Part shown: piece after piece, positions 11,251 to 20,715 of the stretch | How the letters are laid out: each line of letters begins with the position of its first letter | Numbering within the stretch: position 1 is the first letter of the stretch | Origin: Nitrosomonas sp. | GTDB lineage: Bacteria > Pseudomonadota > Gammaproteobacteria > Burkholderiales > Nitrosomonadaceae | Assembly: GCA_016703745.1 (NCBI GenBank) | Contig: JADJBK010000006.1 | Span: 1,240,001-1,304,000 of the forward strand | Reading direction: 5' to 3' | DNA: 64,000 nucleotides | Made by a program: the position numbers and the translations under genes | Notes under the pieces: generated by a model | Seen by the model: the letters and a program-made list of their open reading frames with translations, nothing else | The model's database searches: none | Told to the model about the DNA's origin: nothing

Positions 11251-11562
11251 ATGAAAACAGTTTGGTTAGGTACATTCGTTGCTGCTGCTTTGTTGTTTAC
11301 GGGTATTGCTCAGGCAAGTGCTGAGCTGGCTGGGAAAAATAACTGTACTGCCTGCCATCAGACTGAAGTAAAAGTGGTTGGCCCTGCGCTCAAGGATATT
11401 GCTGTCAAATATGCCGGAGTGGACGGCGCTGCTGATCAACTGGCTGGCAAAATCAAGAACGGCAGCAGCGGTGTTTGGGGAAACATCCCTATGCCACCAA
11501 ATGTCAATGTCAGCGATGAAGAAGCGAAGGCTCTGGCTGAATGGATTCTGTCACTCAAGTAG
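11251..11562 (+). CDS. Cytochrome c-552 (class I, periplasmic)
   Basis: A 103-residue precursor with a Sec signal peptide of about 22 residues ending in AQA, leaving a mature protein of about 81 residues. The heme-binding motif is CTACH, and the distal Met ligand lies in the segment [21 protein letters not shown] and the C-terminal helix AEWILSLK complete the small cytochrome c551/c552 fold. From memory, the mature sequence closely resembles cytochrome c-552 of Nitrosomonas europaea, the soluble carrier taking electrons from cytochrome c554/cM552 to terminal oxidases during ammonia oxidation. The ATG has an ACAAGGAAAA ribosome site, and a strong terminator follows, so it is a single-gene unit. 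Confidence 0.95.
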   Translation: MKTVWLGTFVAAALLFTGIAQASAELAGKNNCTACHQTEVKVVGPALKDIAVKYAGVDGAADQLAGKIKNGSSGVWGNIPMPPNVNVSDEEAKALAEWILSLK

Positions 11563-11580
11563 TCTGATTCTTTAGTTTCA

Positions 11581-11614
11581 AAAAAACCGGTACTGTTACA
11601 GGTATCGGTTTTTT
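11581..11614 (+). terminator. Rho-independent terminator of cytochrome c-552
   Basis: The sequence after the stop codon forms a stem CCGGTACTG / CAGGTATCGG around a TTA loop. It is flanked by an A-run on the left and TTTTTT on the right, the standard intrinsic-terminator layout, about 20 bp after the cytochrome stop. The A/T flanks could make it work in both directions. Confidence 0.85.
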
Positions 11615-11798
11615 AATTTCAGCTACCCCTTCTTCGTATCTGCCTGCCCCCCCCCTCCTCATCATCAAATCAGCTGTTTTTTCTAAAAAATGTCAAAAAA
11701 TGGCGAGGAAATTCTGAATTCTGCCTAGCAGTCACTGCTGATTGTTCACAATCTAGCGTAAAATCCTGATTCATCTGTCTGATATCAGGATGCTACCT

Positions 11799-12800
11799 AT
11801 GATCACCCATCCGGTTTATCCGGCACAAATTTTATCCGCTTCACCAGGCAAGGCTCTTTCTCCTGTCCAGCCAGTCAACCCGGTTCAATCGACGCCGGAT
11901 GCAACCCAGTCAGATACGCCTTCATTTATTCTGGGACAAAAATATCTCGCACGAGTTGAAGCCCGTTTACCAAATGGTTCATCCCTGGTCAGTGTTTCCG
12001 GCCAGTTACTCGATATACGTCTGCCGTCGATAGCCGCCAAAGTGGGCAACCAAATTGACTTAACACTGGTTGCGCAGTCGCCCCGCTTGCAGTTTCTGCT
12101 CACCAGCAATGTGCCCACAAGTGGCCAAACAGCAACTCTCAGCCCAATCGGCCAGTTTCTGGCACGTCTGCTTAAGCCAGCGACATCTCCCGCAACGCCG
12201 CTCGCACTCAGCCAGACGGCTCCGTTATTGCCTGCACCGCCAACTATGGGTCATGTCCTGCCGGAAATCCTGCAACAGGCCATTGTACAAAGTGGTCTAT
12301 TTTATGAATCACACCTGGCGCAGTGGGCGAATGGGCGTAAACCCATGGATTCGATCAAACAAATGCCACAAAGCGCATTGCCGACTCATGCGGCCATCAT
12401 GGATATGGATGCACTTTCGCCGAATGTCGAGAAAATCCTGCCTATTGTGCAGCAGCAATTTCAGGCGCTGGAAACTGGCCAAATACATTGGAGGGGTGAT
12501 ATCTGGCCAGATCAGACCATGGAATGGATAATTCATGAGCAGCCAGCAGAAAATAATAATTCAACCGAACCGGCCCGTTGGCAAACTGATCTACGCCTGC
12601 AGCTACCCAAGCTATCCGAGATCAATGCAAACCTGATAATCGACGCGCATGGAGTGCGTATTAAACTGAATGCCAACACGGAAGAAACCCTCCATCTTAT
12701 GAAACAAGAGCAAACGGCATTGATTGCCGCTCTATCCGATGCTGGTCTGACGGTACAGGTACTTGAGATCGAACCTCATGCCCCCACCCAAGCAGATTGA
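11799..12800 (+). CDS. FliK-like flagellar hook-length control protein (first copy)
   Basis: A roughly 333-residue, Pro/Gln/Ser-rich protein with low-complexity N-terminal two thirds (TPSFILGQKY, PATSPATPLALSQ). Its compact C-terminal domain has TDLRLQLPKLSEINANLIID, GVRIKLNANTEET and LIAALSDAGLTVQVLEIEP, resembling the FliK C-terminal substrate-switching domain. FliK sets hook length by signalling to FlhB in the export gate. The next gene encodes an isolated FlhB tail, which supports a role in export switching. The frame begins at 11790, but the ATG at 11799 has a better-spaced AGGA ribosome site. A second, different FliK lies at 23335-24456, so this may be a paralogue of specialised function. 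Confidence 0.7.
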   Translation: MITHPVYPAQILSASPGKALSPVQPVNPVQSTPDATQSDTPSFILGQKYLARVEARLPNGSSLVSVSGQLLDIRLPSIAAKVGNQIDLTLVAQSPRLQFLLTSNVPTSGQTATLSPIGQFLARLLKPATSPATPLALSQTAPLLPAPPTMGHVLPEILQQAIVQSGLFYESHLAQWANGRKPMDSIKQMPQSALPTHAAIMDMDALSPNVEKILPIVQQQFQALETGQIHWRGDIWPDQTMEWIIHEQPAENNNSTEPARWQTDLRLQLPKLSEINANLIIDAHGVRIKLNANTEETLHLMKQEQTALIAALSDAGLTVQVLEIEPHAPTQAD

Positions 12801-13098
12801 TCCAGAAGAGATGGTCAAACAACCTGATCAGCCGGTACAACCCACATCCATGCAAAATGCGGTCGCGCTCAGCTATCACAGCGGCATGACTGCGCCCAAA
12901 GTGGTGGCAAAAGGAAAAGGACTGGTTGCCGAGGAAATTATCCGACGCGCGCAGGAGCACGGCATTTATGTACATGAATCACCAGAGCTGGTTACTATGT
13001 TAATGCAGGTGGATCTCGATGATCGCATTCCACCCGAGCTGTATATTGCCGTCGCTGAGCTGTTGGCATGGCTCTACCGGCTGGAAAATAGAAACTAA
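12778..13098 (+). CDS. FlhB C-terminal homologue (stand-alone export-switch tail)
   Basis: A 106-residue soluble protein matching only the cytoplasmic tail of FlhB/YscU. It starts around the segment NAVALSYHSGMTAPKVVAKGKG, which corresponds to the residues just after the NPTH self-cleavage site of full FlhB, and continues through IRRAQEHGIYVHESPEL and IPPELYIAVAELLAWLYRL. No membrane helices and no NPTH motif are present. It overlaps the end of the FliK-like gene by 23 bp. The ATG at 12778 is chosen over an upstream in-frame TTG (12763), which would lie deeper inside the preceding gene. Such tails (FhlB/FlhX type) are known in other flagellated bacteria and can partly replace the FlhB cleavage product. 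Confidence 0.85.
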   Translation: MPPPKQIDPEEMVKQPDQPVQPTSMQNAVALSYHSGMTAPKVVAKGKGLVAEEIIRRAQEHGIYVHESPELVTMLMQVDLDDRIPPELYIAVAELLAWLYRLENRN

Positions 13099-13134
13099 AT
13101 AAATATCCCCAGCCAGCACATATTCATTTTCAGA

Positions 13135-13830
13135 CTAACACTTTCTAACAGCACGCAACCCCAGCAAACCCAGCCCAATCAGAAATAGCATGGCAGGTTC
13201 GGGTATTTCCTGACTGGTGTCTGCCGCCAGTAAACGGAACTGCCCATCCCAGGCGGTTGGGCCGGTAAATTTCAGTTGAAATTGACTGACTGCCTGGAAA
13301 GCAAGTGGGTCGCTAAAAGTAGCGAAGTTGACAAAAAAATTGCCTGGACCAGAAAATGTGTGCAGTCCAGAAGTGGACGGTGTTAACGTATCACCATTGA
13401 CGATCATTTCCACGTTAACGTTCAGATCGATCGCAATGACTTCCAGCAAAATGGCATTGGAGAACACCGTGAAATCACTGGTTGTGAAACCATTCCAGGT
13501 AATCGTAGCTGTACCCGCTGAAAAAGTATTATTGGAGACGGCCAACATACCGCCAGTGCCCGGGCCACCGGGTTCACCGATCAGAATGGTCTGATCACCA
13601 AATCCACCACCAGTGGCATCCGAAAACAGAGTTCTCTGAATATCCACCAGACTGCTGGCAGTAGCGGAGAGTGCAAGGGGAGCGCTGCCGGTACCCGGTG
13701 CTGTTCCAGAATCACTAACAATTTGATAATCCGTGAAATCATCGATTAAAAAGATTGCATGTACATTCGTTGAAATCAACAGAACACTTAATAACAGCCC
13801 ACCAAGAAACATCTTTGTATTGCCTAGCAT
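13135..13830 (-). CDS. PEP-CTERM sorting-domain protein
   Basis: A 231-residue exported protein. Residues 1-25 form a signal peptide ending in VHA. The body is rich in Ser, Thr, Gly and Asn with beta-type segments and no recognisable enzyme motifs. The C-terminus has the exosortase sorting signal: IPEPAML, a hydrophobic stretch (FLIGLGLLGL), then a basic end (RAVRKC). XrtA exosortase would process it during export to the surface or exopolysaccharide. No exosortase gene is in the window, but PrsK and the EpsB-type transferase of the same system lie 4-7 kb away. Function beyond surface localisation is unknown. Confidence 0.85.
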   Translation of the reverse strand: MLGNTKMFLGGLLLSVLLISTNVHAIFLIDDFTDYQIVSDSGTAPGTGSAPLALSATASSLVDIQRTLFSDATGGGFGDQTILIGEPGGPGTGGMLAVSNNTFSAGTATITWNGFTTSDFTVFSNAILLEVIAIDLNVNVEMIVNGDTLTPSTSGLHTFSGPGNFFVNFATFSDPLAFQAVSQFQLKFTGPTAWDGQFRLLAADTSQEIPEPAMLFLIGLGLLGLRAVRKC

Positions 13831-14087
13831 TATTTTGACTCCCTGTGATTATCGTTTAAGAGCGACCTTCTAATCGCCACTTATATAAAAGCAATATTCG
13901 TGCCACCATATTTTTATTAATACAATTAATAGGTTATTAATGATCAAATTTCAGCGCTTACGAATATGTAATCAAACTCGACAACCTGTGCACACATAAT
14001 GTCGCTAATCACAGCTTCAATTGATTTACCTGAAAGCAGGCGCAGAAAAACAAGGTATCGCCGTCATTCAAGAAGTCAGTGACCCTA

Positions 14088-14876
14088 TCAACCATCACGC
14101 CGGAATTGCCGTTCCTGTTGTTCCAGACGGATAATGTAGCGCTGGATCAGCACACGACCATCTTCTGATAGGCCGATGAATTCGCAACCAGCCCGCTGGC
14201 AGGTCAACCCATTTTTTAGCGTCATCGCGTAAGAATTTCTTATCGCCACCGTTACCAGGATTTTGTCAATCTCTGGCAAGTTGATCTGACAACCCGAGAA
14301 GACCTTGCCTGGCTCCAGATCGAGCGCGTAGTGCTGATCGATCAGCGCCATACCACCACAGCTGACATCAAACAGATTGAAAACCGCATCACTTTGCTGT
14401 TTACCGTCCTTCAGCATTGGAATTACGCAAGTCGCCGGATTGCTGACCGGAGTCATGATGCGATAAAAATTGCGGCGCTGAAATCGTAACAGCGAACGTG
14501 GAATACTGGTAATGAATGCTGGGCGACCATCAAAATTTACTGGTTGCAGTTTTTCACAGCGAAACTCAATTTTGATTCGGTTCTGCGTAGTCACGCAGAC
14601 GACTGTTCCAGCCTTGAGCAGGAGCGCATTCAGTGTGTCATCATTACCCAAGTCGAGAATCAGAACATTTCTATCAGAATCAACCGCCAGAATGGAAGAC
14701 AATACAAACTGGCTACTGCGTTCCGGAAAAAGCGATAACAATGATTTTTCCTGCTGAACAGCCTTCAAGATAAACTGGATTTCAATTGGCGACATCACAC
14801 CAAAATTCTCTTCCAGGTTGTCTTCTGATTGAAGTGTCTCGTTGGAGTGATCAGAAATCAGATGCAAATTGGACAT
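14088..14876 (-). CDS. YcgR-like flagellar brake protein with PilZ domain
   Basis: A roughly 262-residue cytoplasmic protein with an N-terminal YcgR domain (EIQFILKAVQQEKSLLSLF, about residues 30-130) and a C-terminal PilZ domain. The cyclic-di-GMP binding motifs are visible: RRNFYR (RxxxR) near residue 135 and DVSCGGMAL (DxSxxG) near residue 170. In this family, c-di-GMP-bound protein interacts with the flagellar motor to slow or bias it. It lies 23 bp downstream of fliE on the same strand and is probably in that flagellar operon. The ATG at 14876 is favoured over 14879 by spacing to AGAGG. Confidence 0.88.
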   Translation of the reverse strand: MSNLHLISDHSNETLQSEDNLEENFGVMSPIEIQFILKAVQQEKSLLSLFPERSSQFVLSSILAVDSDRNVLILDLGNDDTLNALLLKAGTVVCVTTQNRIKIEFRCEKLQPVNFDGRPAFITSIPRSLLRFQRRNFYRIMTPVSNPATCVIPMLKDGKQQSDAVFNLFDVSCGGMALIDQHYALDLEPGKVFSGCQINLPEIDKILVTVAIRNSYAMTLKNGLTCQRAGCEFIGLSEDGRVLIQRYIIRLEQQERQFRRDG

Positions 14877-14898
14877 CATTACCTCTTCTTAAGATTGT

Positions 14899-15225
14899 TT
14901 ACACTTGCATATTCATGATTTCCTGATATGCCGTCACCAAACGATTGCGTACCTGTATCATGGATTGAAACGAAATATTCGCTTTCTGTAGTGAAATCAT
15001 CACCTCATGCAACTGAGCATCCGAATCACCACGAACGAATCCCTGGCTTAACTGCGCAGCGGTTTGCTGGACGTCATTGACCTGATCAACAGCGGATTTG
15101 AGTAGTTGTCCAAAGTCTGCCTGTGGCGCAGCGGTTACCGCACCAGGCTGGGTGTTTCCTGCTGCCAGCTCAGAAGCGGCTTTGAGTTGCGCCAGCATTT
15201 GATTGATTCCTGAAGAAATTTCCAT
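14899..15225 (-). CDS. fliE: Flagellar hook-basal body complex protein FliE
   Basis: A 108-residue small export substrate that forms the junction between the MS ring and the proximal rod. It starts [11 protein letters not shown]. The conserved C-terminal region [36 protein letters not shown] is complete across its length (residues 72-108). The frame is open upstream to 15330, but that region overlaps fleR. The ATG at 15225 has a strong AGGAG site ten bases upstream and agrees with the family length. The gene follows fleR at a distance of 13 bp, so it is probably co-transcribed with fleSR. Confidence 0.95.
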   Translation of the reverse strand: MEISSGINQMLAQLKAASELAAGNTQPGAVTAAPQADFGQLLKSAVDQVNDVQQTAAQLSQGFVRGDSDAQLHEVMISLQKANISFQSMIQVRNRLVTAYQEIMNMQV

Positions 15226-15238
15226 CACTTGACTCCTG

Positions 15239-16567
15239 TTAACATCCGGAAAGACGATATTGCTGTAACTTGTAACGTAAGGTGCGCTCGGAAATACCGA
15301 GCTTCTGCACCGCCAGCTTGCGTGACCCATTAACGGCCGCGAGCGTTTGCAGAATATGTTCGCGCTCTAGCAATTTGATATCATGCAAATCGGCAATTGG
15401 TCTGGTATCGATAGTCGATGGCCGCTCCTGAGCAATGTTGACCGGCAAATTGAGATGGCTTGCCTCAATTGACTCCGATGCCATGATCATGGCACGCTGT
15501 ATCACATTTTCCAGCTCGCGCACGTTACCCGGCCAGGTATAGCTTTCCAGGGCATCAATCGCAGACTGCCTCAAAATATAAGGTGACTGCGTATCCTGGG
15601 CAGCCTTGGCCAGAACATGCCGGGTAAGCGGCACGATATCCTGTGGCCGCATTCTGAGTGGCGGGATCTCCAGTGGAAACACATTTAGCCGGTAATAAAG
15701 ATCCTCGCGAAACGCCCCTTCGCGCACGCATGCTGACATATTGCGGTTGGAAGTAGCGATTAGACGAAAATCGAGCTTGATCAGCTTGTTCCCACCAACT
15801 CGCTCCACTTCTCGCTCCTGTAACACCCGCAGCAGTTTTGCCTGCAGACCCAGTGGCATTTCTGAAATCTCGTCGAGCAGCAAGGTGCCGCCATTGGCTT
15901 GTTCAAATTTACCGGCCTGTGATTGGGTCGCACCGGTAAATGCTCCTTTTTCGTGACCGAAAAGGATAGCTTCCAGCAGATTTTCAGGAATAGCCGCGCA
16001 GTTGATCGCCACAAAAGGTGCCTGGTTACGCGGTGAATGCTGATGAATATAACGAGCAAACACTTCCTTGCCACAACCGCTCTCACCGGTCAACATCACG
16101 GTTGCAGTCGATCCCGCCACTTTTTTTGCCAGCGAAAGTAGAGTAAGCGTCTTGGGATCCCGCGCCACCAGACTGGATGTTTCATCGCTCATGGCAGGCA
16201 GCAGATAATGCCTGACATGCGCCAGTAAACTAGCCGAATCGAAAGGTTTCGTCAGATAATCACAGGCACCGGCACGCATTGCTGCCACTGCCTTACCAAT
16301 TTCACCAAAAGCCGTCATCAATACCACCGGCATGGCTGGGAATTCACGTTTGATAGCCTGCAGCAGCGCATGGCCATCCATAGGACGCATTTGCACATCG
16401 CTGATGACCAACCCAATGGACTGCGCTCTCAGCTGCCGCAGCGCCTGTTCACCATTCGCAGCGGTCAAATTCGCGACATCCGCCAGATGCAGCGTTGCGC
16501 TGAGCGCCTCGCAAAGATCAGGATCATCTTCAACTATCAAAACTGGTAAATTCTGCATACCTGCCAC
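15239..16567 (-). CDS. fleR: Sigma-54-dependent flagellar response regulator (FleR/FlrC type)
   Basis: A 442-residue three-domain activator. An N-terminal receiver has the acidic pair (VEDDPD) and the phospho-acceptor Asp in VISDVQMRP. The central AAA+ domain has Walker A GESGCGKE, the GAFTGA loop that contacts sigma-54, [12 protein letters not shown] (Walker B) and the [15 protein letters not shown] segment. The C-terminal Fis-type helix-turn-helix is [18 protein letters not shown]. With its sensor FleS it should turn on mid-class flagellar genes from -24/-12 promoters. Start candidates are GTG 16567 and ATG 16558. It overlaps no neighbour and lies 24 bp after fleS. Confidence 0.93.
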   Translation of the reverse strand: MAGMQNLPVLIVEDDPDLCEALSATLHLADVANLTAANGEQALRQLRAQSIGLVISDVQMRPMDGHALLQAIKREFPAMPVVLMTAFGEIGKAVAAMRAGACDYLTKPFDSASLLAHVRHYLLPAMSDETSSLVARDPKTLTLLSLAKKVAGSTATVMLTGESGCGKEVFARYIHQHSPRNQAPFVAINCAAIPENLLEAILFGHEKGAFTGATQSQAGKFEQANGGTLLLDEISEMPLGLQAKLLRVLQEREVERVGGNKLIKLDFRLIATSNRNMSACVREGAFREDLYYRLNVFPLEIPPLRMRPQDIVPLTRHVLAKAAQDTQSPYILRQSAIDALESYTWPGNVRELENVIQRAMIMASESIEASHLNLPVNIAQERPSTIDTRPIADLHDIKLLEREHILQTLAAVNGSRKLAVQKLGISERTLRYKLQQYRLSGC

Positions 16568-16591
16568 CCCAATATTTTTAGCATCAACTTT

Positions 16592-17806
16592 TCAAATCTT
16601 TCTGGGTAAACACACCGTAAAACGGCTACCCGCACCTGGCGCCGACTCTACCCGGATTTCTCCGTGCATCGATCTCACCACGTCATGCGCAATTGCCAGA
16701 CCGAGTCCCGTTCCCTCAGGGCGAGTCGTAAAAAAGGGATCGAACAACCGCTCCACCACTACCGGTTCGATTCCAGGTCCTTCATCCGCCACCATCAGCA
16801 TGACCGTATCTTCACTCACTTCACAGGCAAGCGAAATTTGGCTACCCGCAACAGACACCTGCAGAGCATTTTCCAGCAGGCTGATCAGGACGCTGCACAG
16901 CGAATCCTCATTGACATTGAGACAAGCGTCATTACTGTTATCGCTCACAGTCAACCACACGTCCGCTCGCTGCAGCTGCGGCGCTATCATCCATTGCAAC
17001 TCACTCATCAGGGTGGATAGCCTGACCTCATGCGCCGGAATACTTCCTCCCTTGACGAACTGCAACATATTGCAGATCAGCTGTTCCAGATGTTGCAGCC
17101 GCTCCTGCGTCTTAACGGCAAAACGCTGACGTGCCTGAATGCCCAGCGTTTCATCGGTCAGGTGTTCCGCATACAGCAATGCAGTGGATAATGGCGTGCG
17201 CAGCTGATGCGCCAGACCTGCAGCCACTTCTCCCATTGCAGCCAGTCGCTGATTACGACGACTCTGCTCGCGCATGGCATGGGCCTCGCTGATATCATGG
17301 ATAAGCAGGATGCGTGTCTGATCAACCTCCGAAGTGCTACTTTCGATATACACTCTTTGTACGCGGGTAGTTTCAGCCGCAAAATACCACTCACCAGCCA
17401 CACCTGCCGGATACAACCTTTCCTGCTCAATTTGCTGCCAGTGGCAGCCAAGCAGGGGTTCACCCAGTAACCGCTGCGCTGCAGGATTAACCTGGCCAAT
17501 ATAGTTTTCCTTATCCAGCGTGACTACCCCGGCAGGCAGGGCAGTTAATAACTGGCCTAATTTTTGCGATAAGGCTTCCTTGGCTATCAGTTCACGCTGC
17601 AGTTCACCATTGGCGAGCGCCAGCTCCTGTGTGAGCCGATGAACCTGCTGCTGTAACGCCTGATAAACACCAGAAAGCTGCGCTGAAGCATGACTGAATT
17701 GCGCAAAGGCAGTTTTCAGTTGTTGCTGATCAACGGACAGACCGACGTTATCCATAGTGCGTATCGAAACTGCTTTTCCTTTTTTCATTGCTGCGCAGCT
17801 TAGCAT
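16592..17806 (-). CDS. fleS: Flagellar sensor histidine kinase (FleS/FlrB type)
   Basis: A soluble kinase of about 400 residues with no membrane helices. It has an N-terminal coiled coil (about residues 35-95), a PAS domain (LPAGVVTLDKENYIGQVNPA), an HisKA domain with the phospho-His in GLAHQLRTPLS, and an HATPase domain with LLENALQVS, ADEGPGI, FFTTRPEGTGLGLAI and a normal end. It is expected to phosphorylate the downstream regulator FleR in the flagellar hierarchy. The start is uncertain: ATGs at 17806, 17788 and 17755 all lack a clear ribosome site. It is divergent from fliF, with about 195 bp between the likely starts. Confidence 0.9.
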   Translation of the reverse strand: MLSCAAMKKGKAVSIRTMDNVGLSVDQQQLKTAFAQFSHASAQLSGVYQALQQQVHRLTQELALANGELQRELIAKEALSQKLGQLLTALPAGVVTLDKENYIGQVNPAAQRLLGEPLLGCHWQQIEQERLYPAGVAGEWYFAAETTRVQRVYIESSTSEVDQTRILLIHDISEAHAMREQSRRNQRLAAMGEVAAGLAHQLRTPLSTALLYAEHLTDETLGIQARQRFAVKTQERLQHLEQLICNMLQFVKGGSIPAHEVRLSTLMSELQWMIAPQLQRADVWLTVSDNSNDACLNVNEDSLCSVLISLLENALQVSVAGSQISLACEVSEDTVMLMVADEGPGIEPVVVERLFDPFFTTRPEGTGLGLAIAHDVVRSMHGEIRVESAPGAGSRFTVCLPRKI

Positions 17807-18000
17807 TGCTTATAGGGCCAATCATTAAGCAAATAGCACGATCAAATACGGTCTTTTTCATCATTCAAAAAATATCGAAATCCTGATAATCCTGCTATCC
17901 GAGCAATCAGCCAAACTCTACATTCAGTTTTTAGCTGGTTGAGGTGAACTGGCTTTTCGACCTCGTATACCAAAGCAACAACACAGCAGGAGAGAGATTT

Positions 18001-19632
18001 GTGGCAACCATTCCAAATGAAACAGAATCGGCTAACCGATTCGATCAAATCAAGCAATTACCCGTACAGAAAAAACTGGGACTGATGCTGGCTGCGGCCG
18101 CCAGCATTGCATTGATTGCGGGTGCCTGGATGTGGAGTCAGACACCGGACTACCGCATACTCTATGCCAATGTTTCTGATCAGGATGGCGGCGCAATCAT
18201 TGGTGCACTACAGCAAATGAACATCCCCTACAAATTCACGGATGGTGGTGGTGCTATTCTCATTCCTGATGGACAGGTGCATGAGGTACGTTTACGTCTT
18301 GCCAGCCAGGGGCTGCCCAAAGGAGGATTGGCTGGATTTGAGATTCTGGAAAATCAGAAATTTGGCTCCAGTCAATTTCTGGAACAAGTTAATTACCAAC
18401 GCGCGCTCGAGGGAGAGTTATCACGCTCGATTCAGTCTCTGTCTGCAGTGGAAGGGGCACGCGTGCATCTAGCCATTACCAAGCCAACCGTGTTTGCCAG
18501 AGAGCGCCAGCAAACCAGTGTATCCGTATTGCTCAATCTCCATCCTGGCAGGGTGCTTGCTGTTGAACAGGTCAGCGCCATTGTGCATCTGGTTTCAAGC
18601 AGCATTCCCAATCTGCCGGTCAAGAATGTGACCGTCGTTGATCAACATGGCAACTTGCTCAGCGCACAAAAAAATGATGCCGAAGAAACCGGGCTGAATC
18701 CGAGCCAGCTCAAATACGTGCAAGAGCTGGAGCAGAATTATGCACGTCGTATCGAGGCCATACTGACACCCCTTACCGGGTCGGCAAACGTGCATGCCCA
18801 AGTTACCGCTGATTTGGATTTTTCCCGAGTGGAACGCGCGGAAGAAACCTATAAACCCAACAACAATATAATCGAGGCTGCAGCAATCCGCAGCGAACAG
18901 AAATCGGAATCACTTTCCATCGCACAACCGGAAGGCGGTATTCCCGGAGCATTATCCAATCGCCCCCCTGCTCCCGCCCAGGCACCGATTACAGTCGACC
19001 CCAAGACGGCTGAAGCCGCTCAGGGTGAAAAAAACACTCCCACCGATAGTCGCAAGGAATCAACTACTAACTATGAAGTGGATAAAACCATCTCACACAC
19101 CCGTCAGTCGACCGGCCGGATCAACCGACTATCTGCCGCCGTCGTGATCAATTACCGCAGCCAGCTGGATGAGGAGGGTAATCCAGTCAGCACCGCGCTG
19201 CCAGCCGAAGAAATCGAGAAGATCACTGATTTAGTCAAACAAACCATCGGTTTTAATGAGGCACGCGGTGATACGCTGACCGTAACCAATAGCCAGTTCA
19301 ATCTTCCAGAGGAAACCTTCGAGGAAATACCCTTCTGGAAAGCACCGGATACGATTCAGCTTGCCCAGGACATCGGCAAACAACTTCTGATTGCGGCGAT
19401 TGTGCTGTATTTTCTACAAAAAATACTGCGTCCATTCCTCAAAACACTGCTGCCTCCTCCGCCACCGGCACGCGCGCTAACGCATGCAGAATTAGAAAGT
19501 GGGCAGCCCACTCCCGCCGTCAGGGCAATCACATTGGAGGAAAATCTGCAGCAGGCAAGACTCATGGCTGTTAAAGAACCGGCCATTGTGGCCAATGTTG
19601 TCAAAGGATGGGTAGCCGGCAATGAACGATGA
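18001..19632 (+). CDS. fliF: Flagellar MS-ring protein FliF
   Basis: A roughly 543-residue inner-membrane protein that builds the MS ring. It has an N-terminal membrane helix (LGLMLAAAASIALIAGAWMW), two ring-building motif/YscJ-type domains (YRILYANVSDQDGGAIIGAL, SSQFLEQVNYQRALEGELSRSI), a periplasmic disordered loop rich in Pro/Ala (about residues 300-360), and a second helix (LLIAAIVLYFL). Its C-terminal cytoplasmic tail binds FliG. The frame is open from 17944, but GTG 18001 follows GCAGGAGAGAGATTT, a strong ribosome site, and gives the usual N-terminus. It heads the fliFGHIJK operon. Confidence 0.95.
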   Translation: MATIPNETESANRFDQIKQLPVQKKLGLMLAAAASIALIAGAWMWSQTPDYRILYANVSDQDGGAIIGALQQMNIPYKFTDGGGAILIPDGQVHEVRLRLASQGLPKGGLAGFEILENQKFGSSQFLEQVNYQRALEGELSRSIQSLSAVEGARVHLAITKPTVFARERQQTSVSVLLNLHPGRVLAVEQVSAIVHLVSSSIPNLPVKNVTVVDQHGNLLSAQKNDAEETGLNPSQLKYVQELEQNYARRIEAILTPLTGSANVHAQVTADLDFSRVERAEETYKPNNNIIEAAAIRSEQKSESLSIAQPEGGIPGALSNRPPAPAQAPITVDPKTAEAAQGEKNTPTDSRKESTTNYEVDKTISHTRQSTGRINRLSAAVVINYRSQLDEEGNPVSTALPAEEIEKITDLVKQTIGFNEARGDTLTVTNSQFNLPEETFEEIPFWKAPDTIQLAQDIGKQLLIAAIVLYFLQKILRPFLKTLLPPPPPARALTHAELESGQPTPAVRAITLEENLQQARLMAVKEPAIVANVVKGWVAGNER

Positions 19633-20614
19633 AGGCATTTTAAATAGCGCGATTTTGTTGATGTCGCTAGGTGAGGAAGAAGCGGCCCAGGTTTTTCGCT
19701 ATCTTGCGCCCAAGGAAGTACAGAAACTCAGTGAAGCGATTGCGGGTCTGAATGATGTCAAGCGCGACAAAATAGAGCTGGTACTGGAGGAATTCTGCAG
19801 TCAGGCAAAAGATAAAACTTCGCTTGGGCAAAATGCCAGTGACTACCTGCGTAAAGTACTCACCAAGGCACTGGGGGAGGACAAGGCTACCTCTCTTCTC
19901 GACCGGCTCAATCAGGGTGATGACACCAGCGGCATCGAAAGCCTTAAATGGATGGATGCCTCAGCAGCAGCTGAGCTGATCAAGAATGAGCACCCTCAGA
20001 TCATTGCTACAGTCCTGGTACATCTGGAACGTGATCAGTCCAGTGCGATTCTCGCACTGTTTACCGAACGGCTGCGCAATGATGTTCTTCTGCGTATCGC
20101 CACGCTTGACAGCGTGCAGCCGGCTGCACTGCGGGAATTAAATGGAGTACTCGGCAAACTGCTATCTGGCAGCGACCATATCAAGAAACCACGCATGGGC
20201 GGCATCCGAACGACTGCCGAAATCATGAATTTCATGCCAACGGCACTGGAAGCCGGCATCATGGAAAATTTCTCCCAATATGATGAGGAGATCGCCCAGA
20301 AGATCATGGATGAGATGTTTGTATTTGATGATCTGATGAAGGTTGATGATCAAGGTATTCAGCTGCTGCTGCGGGAAATACAATCGGACTCGCTCATTAC
20401 CGCTCTCAAGGGTGCTAAGGAAGAATTGCGCACCAAAGTCTTTAAAAACATGTCTCAGCGTGCAGCTGAGACGCTGCGCGAAGATCTGGAATCCAAGGGA
20501 CCGGTGCGCGTCTCGGAAGTGGAAGCCGAACAGAAGAAAATCCTCAAGACTTTGCGCCAGCTTGCCGATGATGGTCGTATCGTGCTGGGTGGAGGGGGAG
20601 AAGGGTTTTTATAA
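19622..20614 (+). CDS. fliG: Flagellar motor switch protein FliG
   Basis: A 330-residue rotor protein that contacts FliF, FliM and the MotA stator. Its domains follow the usual order: N-terminal (NSAILLMSLGEEEAAQVFRYL), middle with the EHPQ motif (KNEHPQIIATVLVHL), and C-terminal torque domain with charged residues (MFVFDDLMKVDDQGIQLLLREI). Length is standard. The ATG overlaps the end of fliF by 11 bp, implying translational coupling. A 101-bp gap follows before fliH. Confidence 0.97.
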   Translation: MNDEGILNSAILLMSLGEEEAAQVFRYLAPKEVQKLSEAIAGLNDVKRDKIELVLEEFCSQAKDKTSLGQNASDYLRKVLTKALGEDKATSLLDRLNQGDDTSGIESLKWMDASAAAELIKNEHPQIIATVLVHLERDQSSAILALFTERLRNDVLLRIATLDSVQPAALRELNGVLGKLLSGSDHIKKPRMGGIRTTAEIMNFMPTALEAGIMENFSQYDEEIAQKIMDEMFVFDDLMKVDDQGIQLLLREIQSDSLITALKGAKEELRTKVFKNMSQRAAETLREDLESKGPVRVSEVEAEQKKILKTLRQLADDGRIVLGGGGEGFL

Positions 20615-20715
20615 ACTATTTTATAGTCATCTCCAAAACCACCTTTTAGCCGGTCAAATTTTTATCAAAAATTTTGTCTTGCTGATATTGCAACAATTCA
20701 ACCAAGGACACTGCG

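Noticed and set aside
16332..17129. 265-residue plus-strand ORF opposite fleR/fleS
   Set aside because: Serine-rich composition is the mirror of the kinase/regulator codons; no plausible start context.
17807..18000. Sigma-54 (-24/-12) promoter for fliF
   Set aside because: No GG-N10-GC core with good flanks could be placed confidently in the gap, although the neighbouring regulator is of the sigma-54 type.
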